Assembly (NCBI GenBank): GCA_020881915.1
Contig: JAJFPB010000007.1
Location: forward strand, 1,550,001 to 1,614,000
Length of the DNA: 64,000 nucleotides
Direction: 5' to 3'
Source: Paramyrothecium sp. XJ0827
Taxonomy: Eukaryota; Ascomycota; Sordariomycetes; Hypocreales; Stachybotryaceae
Made by a program: the position numbers and the translations under genes. Shown here in pieces: positions 56,501 through 64,000 of this stretch. The notes below the pieces were generated by a model. That model had not been told where the DNA came from. It saw nothing but the letters and a program-made list of their open reading frames with translations, and did no database searches. Position 1 is the first letter of the stretch. Each line of letters starts with the position of its first letter.

Positions 56501-58222
56501 TGGAACGTCCAAATCTTCCTTGGACCGACATACAATCCGGGCGGTCTCCAAATCGCGATCGTACAATAATCGGACCTTGTTGAGTTTGTAAAGATCGCGC
56601 GCTTGTCGCGGGATATCGGAAGCTGGAAAGTGCAACCCCTTGTACAAATCCAAGGTTTGCGTTGTATCAACCAACTCCGTCACCACCTTGCCGTTGAAGG
56701 AGGAATCAAACTGGTAGATCATGACGCGGTGGAAACCCGTGAGCTCCTTCACGATTCCCACAAGAATTTTGAGAAAGTTCTCAAGATTGGTCGCTGAGGC
56801 GAGCTGCTCCTGGACCTGAGACATGATGTCAAAGACTTGCATAGCTCCTTGCTCTCCTCTCCTCTTCCTGGCGCTTCGTAGGATCCTCAAAGGTTTGCTC
56901 AAGATTTCAGTGCTCTCTTCGATCTCTTCTAGAGTAGGGTTGGCTTGGAGGGTGTCTTGGGGGGCGTCGGGCGTGAGCTCGTCGGTGGGCCGGAGAGGGA
57001 AGTCCTGGTCATCGTCCAGTTCAAACTCGCAAATGATCAGGTCAGGGTGGGCAGGGTTGATGTGAATGGCACACCAGAGCTTGGTGCTCTTTCGCTTGGG
57101 TAATCGAACAGATAGACTGAAGACTTCGGGTCCATTGATGGCAGGGTCGGCGTCTTCGTCGCGAATGAAGTCGATGTGATCGAGTAGGTTATCTTGCTGT
57201 TCCTCTGTCAAAATGTCCAAGAAATTATCCAGTTTGAAGAGCTGCTTCGGGCTATAACCAACGACTCTTGCCGAGTTCTCGCTCGCGTATCGCACCAAAA
57301 ATCGGCCATCATTCTCTTCGCGGAGCGCAATCAGGACGCCAAAGCCTTGTACCGCTCCCGGAGCATGAATTGGCTCGTCTTCGCAATGTTGAAGGACACC
57401 ATCCCGGCCTGTGATGACCACATGTCCGTCGTCGGTCACAGCATGCGTGAATCGTGGCAATGTATGGGGCATATCGTTCAGTGACTGGGTACCGGAAACA
57501 ATGGAGGCACTCTCTGCCGGCAGGGCTGCCGCAGCCGGCGGTAGCGTCTCTTCTTCGGACTGCACATCGGTATCCCGATCACACGCAATGTCGAGCTGCA
57601 GGGGCGCTGTGGCGCCTTGACGGGCGGCATCGGCCTGGATGCTAGAAATAGGACCTCCAAAGGTGGTTTTCCGACGGAAAGGGTTGCCTCTATCGCTGTT
57701 GGAGTTGGAGGTGGGAGAGACGGGCCCCGTGTTGTACCGTCGTAGGTCCGCGGAGTCGGCTCGAGGATGGCTGGGGATGTGGACGGGGATGCCGCGGGCA
57801 TCACTGTCAAAGGCGGAAGGGAACTGGCCCTCGCCTGTGTTTCGGGCGTTGCTGGGATGGACACTGACGACAGACCGGATAGGAAATACACGGTCGGCGG
57901 AGAGGTCGGAGGACGCAGAATGATGCCCGAGTTGCCTCTCGGACCCTGCGCTCCATGACGATACCGGCCAGGGCGACGCGGCAATTCCAGACGTGTCGGC
58001 GTTGGCAGTGGAGGGGTCGCCGTGGGACTCTAGCTGTGTCTCAGCGAAATTAGGTGGTGATATCTGCAATGGGCCTGGCGGACCTTGAAAATGCCCTGCG
58101 CCATCGTGTTGGGGAGGGGGCGTCGAGGGCGTTGGTGCGTCCTGTTGCGGCTGCGACTGCGGCTGCTGTTCGTCCTGCTCCCCGATGCCATCCATCGTAG
58201 CGACCGGATCGGCGTTGACCAT
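53545..58222 (-). CDS. Fungal phytochrome, hybrid histidine kinase (FphA type)
   Basis: Exons are 58222..55735, 55675..54063 and 54000..53545 (1518 residues; GTATGC and GTAAGT donors, TAG acceptors). A disordered N-terminus (1-250) precedes the photosensory module. The PAS region begins with Cys280 in HCEDEPIHAPGAVQGFG, the position where bacterial and fungal phytochromes attach biliverdin. The GAF domain has FHRVMIYQFD, FPASDIPRQAR and AMSPIHLKYLANM. The PHY domain has the PRTSF tongue motif. HisKA carries His858 in SAHEVRTPLNAI, and the ATPase has DSGSGMSP and TLGLGLAV. A disordered insert of about 230 residues with Ser-His repeats separates it from a receiver domain with AEDDPIN and phospho-acceptor Asp1365 in LMDMQMP; an intron falls inside that motif. 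It senses red/far-red light. Confidence 0.96.
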
Positions 58223-58846
58223 GTGCAGTTGACCGACGATGCTGGAACTTGACGACCAGATCCGCCACGAAACAGCGGGGATGCTGTAGATGAATGGGAC
58301 AAGTCGGCGCGCAAAATACGTGCCGCCCGGTCAAGGGAAGATGGCTGCGGGAGGAAGAAGAGGTCGAGCAGTCTACCTTCGCGTCAGAACATGCCGCGCG
58401 TAGGAGCGTCGATCCCGGGCGTGGCTACAGATTCCTGGAGGAGCTGCTGGGTCAGCGGCTGCTGGTGCCCTCGGGGAGATGTGGCGCCGTCTGCCAACGT
58501 ATTCGAACAGAGCCGCGGAAAGCGGAGATGTTTGGTGAAGACGATTGGAAACACGCCCAAAGCAGAGACTCGGTGATCTATGAATAGGGCAGCACCACCG
58601 ACAAGCCACAGCACAGTTGAAGTCTGAGGTCTGCTGGATTTGCCGGCGCTGCAAATGACCTGCGATGCGATGGTGGTGATGTGGAGGTGGCGATGCACAG
58701 TGTGAGAGAACTGGGGCCGCCGCTACGTCTGGGACACGGGCCTAGCACGACGATCATCACCCAAGGCACTGAGTGACCTTATCAGTCCCACCACCCCTCG
58801 TCTTTCAATGGAAGTAGCCGTCTGGCTAACGTGGCATCGCCTTTTC

Positions 58847-58893
58847 GCCTGCCTTGCCTTGCCCTGCCTTGCCTTGCCTTGCCTTGCCTCGCC
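58847..58893. repeat. (GCCTT)n microsatellite
   Basis: About eight GCCTT units, two of them imperfect, upstream of the phytochrome gene. Confidence 0.9.
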
Positions 58894-58922
58894 GCGGTTT
58901 GTTTAGGGAAGGCTCTTTTTAG

Positions 58923-59563
58923 TCACTGATGCCAGAGAGACTCCCACGCTGGAAGGAGATCTTGGGCATATGGTTGCTCGCATACCTTAAATCCTATCGG
59001 TATCAGGTAAGGTAGGTAGTCACGGCTCACAAACAAAGTGCATTTGACTGGGTCGCAGTCTCTAGCCACGAGGAATGTACTGTACGAAGGTAGTGGAACT
59101 ATGTAGAAGCCTCCCTCAAAAACAAAGAGAGGATTCCCTTCTGAAAGCAAATCAACAGGCTCCTTCTTCAAGGGCTCCAGCAGAGTCTCCGGCAGGTCTC
59201 CAGTATTACCAGTAGGTCTGGACCCTTAATATTGGGGCATAATACGGAAGCGTGCTTTCCTTGTTCCCTGCAGACGGGACATCTCCATCGACGATTTCTT
59301 TTTTTCCTTGTCCTGCATTGCGAAGGAACAACCTGCTTTACCCTGGCCTGCCCCAACCTTTCAGGGTCGTGACGATTGCGCAATGATGCTTCTGGAGAAC
59401 GAAGAACACAGGACGTGAACTTGATATTCCACGACGGCCGGCGTCTGTCTTGTCTTGTCTTGCCTTGCCTTACTGTACTGTACCGCCCCGAGGGTAAACT
59501 ACCTAGGGGATTAAATGTTGCCATATCGGCCGAGGCGCCCCTTTTGAGTTTTTCGCTACGCAC
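58923..59563 (-). pseudogene. Possible degenerate gene with a zinc-knuckle-like motif
   Basis: Two reading frames on the reverse strand overlap by about 45 bases. The upstream one (59563..59168) ends with a basic stretch and RRWRCPVCREQGKHASVLCP, a Cys-x2-Cys-x5-His-x4-Cys pattern close to a zinc knuckle. The downstream one (to 58923) is open from about 59215, has no ATG and encodes FVFEGGFYIVPLPSYSTFLV and LFVSRDYLPYLIPIGFKVC, whose composition looks protein-like. No intron with workable splice sites joins them, so a frameshift in the overlap, or chance, are the alternatives. Neither has a convincing start. No family is assigned. Confidence 0.3.
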
Positions 59564-61317
59564 TTACAGATCCCGGGTCCCGTTTCTTCAAGCTAGCTAG
59601 TAATTAGGCCGTTTGTGCTCTTGGGCTAACAAGGGGCAAAGTCGTAAAGAGGCGGCAAAGGTTGTCTGCGCTAATCAGGCACGCTGCAGCACGCAGAGTA
59701 AAGCACCGAGCTAAGGGCAAGGCGCTGGCAGGATGCGGTATAATGAAATCAAGATCAAGGTCTTGGCTACCCTTGGTCCCTGTCCCGCCCATTCCAGTCC
59801 GATCCCTCTGACGTACAAACGGGCTTTGTGATGAAAGCCCACTGACAGGTGAGAACGACACGACACTGTAGTGCCTGGAATTACGGGTCTGCCTCCATTT
59901 CCTGGACACTTCTGAATGCAATTTCCTCATCCCGCGGCCACGCCAAGATTTCCATGCGCCGCCGGCCGGTTTTCCACCAAGAATCCCATGTTTGGCGGCA
60001 CCGCGTCTCTCCAAATGAACCCTTTGGCACCACCATCGTGGGGACTCTCGGGCCATCTTACCCCTCCTTAGCCTAGTCTGGGGGGATTGGGAGGTGGGTT
60101 TTGGGAAGGGATCATCGGCCTGCACGACTCTGATCGAGCAACTCGGCATGCCTGCAGGACCCACCTTCGCAAAATATTATCGGCACAGTGGAAGCTCGAT
60201 CCTCAGTGCACGGAGCATGCAGCCAATCGTGGCCAGCAGCGCCGACCTTATTAACCTGCCTTAACCCTACCGGGCCACTGCTCTTCACAAAATCAGTACG
60301 CCATCACAATCCCCAAGGAAGCATCTCCAAGAAGACGGTTCTTCTCTCTGCAACCCCCGATCGAAAGCGTAGGGCGGACATGTGTCACGGCCAGCGATCT
60401 TGACCTGATGTTGAGGCGCGTGCATCTACAAGGAGCTGGATGCCCGCCAGCCTCAAATTCACCAAAAGAGACCAATGATGTCATTTACCCGGCCCAGATG
60501 CTCCGGGCCGCGCTCCGCTTTCTGACTCGCCCAAGTCGCCATCTGGTTGGTTTCCTCGCTTGACTGTCCCGAGGGTACGTAGATTAGATAAGGTGCTCAG
60601 CCTTGTCTTGGCACCAGCCTTGCGATTCAAAACTCCAATCGCCTTCAAATACACACGGGATGCCCACGAGACGTGTAAGGGCCCGTAGTGTTCATGTTGC
60701 CATACAACTCTCGCTTTCCGCATATTGTCAAATGTATTCACTCGGGAAGTTTGCCGTGTCTTCTTCTGGTCCACGAAAGCTCTTTAGGATCATTCTCGTC
60801 TCATCGATTTGCCATATATGGGCCCTCGAATTTTCTAAACGACATGACTCCGGGCATGCGCATTGATCAAGCCTGACTCGTAGCTCAAGGCAACCCCTCC
60901 AGTCATAAAATGGCCAGGTATGGTTCCTCCTGCGGCAGGCGGGCTATGTGGCATTGAGGCATATGCATTTATGTACAAGGCTAGTATGGCTTTGCTCGAA
61001 GCTCCCAAGTGCAGGTCGGAATCAGTTCAAGCAGAGGCCAACGGTTGCAAACGGAATCAACTTTGTCAAGCCCAGAAACCTGACTGTCAGTATTCGAAAG
61101 GAACCGTCATCCGCGGCGCTTGGTACAAAACACGACATGCATAAGGCGAAACAATTGGGGATATCTCGATCAAAGTTCCTCCAATGTTGATGAACGTACA
61201 TGCAGCTTGCATGCCTAGTTATTTACCGACGTCATATGCAGAGGGCATGCCAGAGAAGGGTTTTCAAACAGCGTTTAATGGTTGCGACGCAGACACGATG
61301 AGACGCCTTTAAGAAGC

Positions 61318-61557
61318 ATGCAATATTTGTTGAGACGCTCTCTACTTGCCACCATTGGAATATGGGGAACACTTAACATATGTTCTGCCCAGGCTTCTTG
61401 TGAAAGACACAAGCCCGAAGCAGTTGTATGCTCCTCTGGTATGTCTTTTGTATTGTGTTCCCGAAATTGTTCTTGCCAGTTGAAGCAGTCAAAGTTGATC
61501 GTTTCCTTACACGGGGTACACAAAATGGCAGGCTTAGCCAAAGCTCAATGTCTCTAG
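61318..61557 (+). CDS. Candidate small cysteine-rich secreted protein
   Basis: An isolated 79-codon frame. It begins MQYLLRRSLLATIGIWG, a basic then hydrophobic signal-peptide-like stretch, with a plausible cleavage after SAQA (residue 26). The predicted mature part of 53 residues has six cysteines (28, 38, 47, 51, 53, 78), an even number as in disulfide-stabilised secreted proteins. The region is gene-poor and relatively A+T-rich, a common setting for such genes. A GTATGT inside (61440) and a nearby CAG leave open a short intron that would alter the C-terminal half. No family is recognised, and a frame this short could be chance. Confidence 0.35.
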   Translation: MQYLLRRSLLATIGIWGTLNICSAQASCERHKPEAVVCSSGMSFVLCSRNCSCQLKQSKLIVSLHGVHKMAGLAKAQCL

Positions 61558-63106
61558 ACTTCTATGATACCTGTAGTGTATGAAGGATGGTGAAGGGGGG
61601 CTTACGGTATAGTTGTGAATTTATGCTATACATATTCACCGTGATGGAAATTGGGCATAGTTTGGCTGCCTACGGAACGTAATGCTGGATATTTGTGCGA
61701 TAAGAATGATCAAAGGACTCGTAGATCTAGTAAATTGAACCATTCACTTGGACACAGGCTCATGTTCGAAATCATTGCGGTGCTTATCGCCAACCTAGCA
61801 GAATTCACGCCATTCGTTGCCCCCCATTATTATGGAATCGTTGGGATCAGAGGGCTATAACACATCACTTCTGTGGTTCAGAAATGTACAACAGCGAAGA
61901 CGGGTTCTGTTCAACTTATGTCCCTTTGTTTACCGTGATCGCTTTCAACTTCATAACAAACGAGTAGGAGTTGAATGAGCGTACCTTGGTTTGTTAATCT
62001 TATGAAGGGGGGACTGGCTGATATTGTGCCGAATCAACACTGCCATGATAACAATGAGGCTCTATTTCGAGGCATCGGCCAAGTGAATAGAGCTCTCAAC
62101 CATGGATTAAGCGGGAAAATATCACCAGAGATTGAAAGAGATGGCCCAATTCGGTCAAGGTTAGGTTCGAATAGAAGGATGAGGCCGAAGGTAGAGCATC
62201 TCGTCTTCTGCTCAACCGTGAGAAGAACTGCGGTGCGCACGTCATGCTAGCACAAGAAGGCAACATACACTTCCTTCAGAAGAATATGAAAGCTTTCAAA
62301 TCGTTGTGATCAGTGGACAGCTGATTCGAAAAATGCAACTTGGCGTTCGGGCAGCATGGCCTCTGGGTGCTGCGGGTAGCAACATCCCATCGTATCACTT
62401 GAATCCATTTAGTCAATTCATCACGCATAAGAGTCCCGACTTTTCCTTCCTATGTCCCTCCTAGTTAGTGATACTTTCAGAATGCGTGAGTCATTCATGC
62501 ATTTCTTATGGTCGGCATTCCGTTGGATGGCGCTGTATGGGAAGACCTTCACGGAAACTGTTGTCTCACCAAAATCGCAAGTTTCGTGGTTATGCAACTT
62601 GCAATTTAAAATTTCAGGGTGCTCTCTCGTCAGTCTTGTTCCTCTACATTGCTTCATGAATGCTCTAATTCAGAACTTCTGAACGGTACTCCGGGTGCGT
62701 GAGCTTCATCCTCCGCGGGACAGCGAAATGGGATGCCCGGGGAATGGAATGCTCTCAGGATTGAATGATAAAAATCCTAGGGAAGGGAAACGTGGAATGC
62801 TGTCTAACAGGGACAGTATAGTCGTAATGGTGATGGTGACACGGTTAAAGACTTGCTTGCCACTGCCCATCTCCCATCCACCATTGAATGAGTAGCATGA
62901 AGAATCAATAACTCTGTTATCAAGGCAATACCAACACAGCTAATCTATCTTGGTTCTTCACTTATCAATACAATTGGTGGCCAAACTCCTTCTGGGTTGA
63001 GTAAACAAGCCAGCTCCATCTACTCCAAGTACAAAACGCGCTCAACACTTGCAACATGATCTTTCATAGCTCGCACGGATCACGACTCCAATGGCGTCGC
63101 TATCCG
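61558..63106. other. 1.5 kb with no recognised gene
   Basis: A+T-richer sequence with only short, overlapping frames. Downstream flank of the ketopantoate reductase gene. Confidence 0.5.
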
Positions 63107-64000
63107 TTAGAGTTTTGCGCTTCCGTTCACCTTCTTCCGCATCACCTGTGCGGAGCGCAGCAGAGCGTACAAGCTCTGCAGCCGCGGCATCTCCACGCCG
63201 CGCTCCCTAGCAATACGCACAGGGTTACCCAGGATCACCTCAAGCTCGAGGGGCTTGCCATCCTCCCAGTCCAATAGCATGCTCGGCCGCGCGCCCTTGT
63301 TCCTCTCCGTACTGCGTATGATCCTGTCCGGGCTCGCCATGCTCGCGGGGAAGCCCCTACCGAGGATCCGCGGGGCCGCCTCCCAGATCTCGTTCATGAC
63401 GCCCGCAAGGTGCCGCCGGAGCTCCGGGTCCATGACCATGTCGGCGTTGCCGCGCCCGCCCGACAGTACGGCCGAGGGATTCATGGCCGCGTTGATGCAC
63501 AGCTTGTGCCATCGTACCGTTTGTAGACCAACCTCGTCGTGTGGCTCAACATCCTTGATGCCGCCAAGGTCGCGCCACCACGCCGTCAGCCTCTCCGTGC
63601 ATTCCCGTCCACGTTTCGCCACCTCCGAGTCGCCCGTCCCAAGGCCGTCCGTATACGGGCCAATGCTTATCCTGGTCCAGCGGTTCTGCCGAATAACACC
63701 AGGGGATATCTGCTCCGCGCTGACGATGGTGACAGCGCTGATGATGGGTGTTTTGGGGAATCTCTTCCTGAATGGCTCTTCGACTCCCACACCGTTCTGT
63801 ATGAGCACAATGCAGGATCTGGGCCCGACCAAGGGCTCAATGATATCGGAGTCATCGCTCACATCAGGCAATGCCTTCGTGGTAACAAAGATGTAGTCCC
63901 ATTTCTTCCTTCCTCCATCTACGGGATCATCTGAGGTAGCGCTGGCGGCTGCGGTTACCGATGCGAAAGCCGCATCAGGCGAGAAGGTATAGTTGCCAAA
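63107..64000 (-). CDS. Ketopantoate reductase (2-dehydropantoate 2-reductase), 5' end outside the window
   Basis: The C-terminal 297 residues lie in the window; the frame is open through base 64000, so the Rossmann N-terminus with its GxGxxG motif lies outside. Seen here are KKWDYIFVTTKALPDVS (the strand before the pantoate site), a GPRSCIVLIQNGVGVEEPF block that is standard for the family, and the helical C-terminal domain with VRWHKLCINAAMNPSAVLSG, whose Lys and Asn positions match the catalytic Lys and substrate-binding Asn of PanE/ApbA. It reduces ketopantoate to pantoate with NADPH for coenzyme A synthesis. Fungi carry several paralogues, so a different 2-keto substrate is possible. No intron is seen in this part. 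Confidence 0.92.
   Translation of the reverse strand, partial: FGNYTFSPDAAFASVTAAASATSDDPVDGGRKKWDYIFVTTKALPDVSDDSDIIEPLVGPRSCIVLIQNGVGVEEPFRKRFPKTPIISAVTIVSAEQISPGVIRQNRWTRISIGPYTDGLGTGDSEVAKRGRECTERLTAWWRDLGGIKDVEPHDEVGLQTVRWHKLCINAAMNPSAVLSGGRGNADMVMDPELRRHLAGVMNEIWEAAPRILGRGFPASMASPDRIIRSTERNKGARPSMLLDWEDGKPLELEVILGNPVRIARERGVEMPRLQSLYALLRSAQVMRKKVNGSAKL

Larger units (their letters stand above)
58223..61317. other. 3.1 kb, phytochrome promoter and gene-poor flank
   Basis: The first 500 bases are the phytochrome 5' flank. A (GCCTT)n tract lies at 58847-58893. A broken zinc-knuckle-like frame lies at 58923-59563 (separate entry). I recognise nothing from 59600 to 61300. Confidence 0.5.

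Overview
The window is nuclear DNA from a filamentous ascomycete (Pezizomycotina, most likely Sordariomycetes). The evidence is dense single genes on both strands, short introns (about 46 to 145 nt) with GTRNGT donors and CTAAC or CTGAC branch points, intron-bearing tRNA genes, and families typical of these fungi: a phytochrome histidine kinase, a Zn2Cys6 regulator, a PTH11-like receptor, a type III polyketide synthase and a CYP52-clan P450. I see 22 well-supported protein genes (two run off the window ends), one weaker small secreted candidate and two tRNA genes. I see no transposon, rRNA gene or CRISPR array.

Layout. 1-20 kb is mostly housekeeping: a partial Ser/Thr-rich protein of unknown function, tRNA-Ala(CGC), an RRM nucleolar protein, a head-to-head pair of mitochondrial genes (cytochrome c heme lyase and an ADCK2/Cqd1-type UbiB kinase), a TCO89-like protein, an SDR oxidoreductase, an SPF30-like Tudor splicing factor, the complex I Fe-S assembly factor Ind1, the ribosome factor Bfr2/AATF and a small four-helix membrane protein. 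After a 1.8 kb gene-free stretch comes a block of four genes all on the + strand (21.6-30.8 kb): type III PKS, fumarylacetoacetase, Zn2Cys6 transcription factor and CYP52-like P450. BUD22 and a second SDR follow, then 3.6 kb without a recognisable gene.

37.8-50 kb holds a mitochondrial 2-oxoglutarate/malate carrier, tRNA-His(GTG), the XPC/Rad4 repair protein and a 1620-residue full-length ABCA-type transporter in a single exon. 50-58 kb holds a seven-helix PTH11-like receptor and a 1518-residue fungal phytochrome (PAS-GAF-PHY-HisKA-HATPase-REC). 58.2-63.1 kb has no firm gene, only a candidate small cysteine-rich secreted protein and a broken zinc-knuckle-like reading frame. The window closes inside a ketopantoate reductase.

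Working together. Bfr2, Bud22 and the RRM protein all belong to nucleolar ribosome biogenesis. Heme lyase, Cqd1, Ind1 and the oxoglutarate carrier are mitochondrial. The PKS-FAH-regulator-P450 block is the best candidate for a small specialised-metabolite cluster: a long-chain acyl-primed type III polyketide could be tail-hydroxylated by the P450 under control of the linked regulator, with the FAH either as a C-C hydrolase of the pathway or as the ordinary tyrosine-catabolic enzyme that happens to lie there. That link is inference. Exon coordinates were derived by hand from splice signals and reading-frame continuity.
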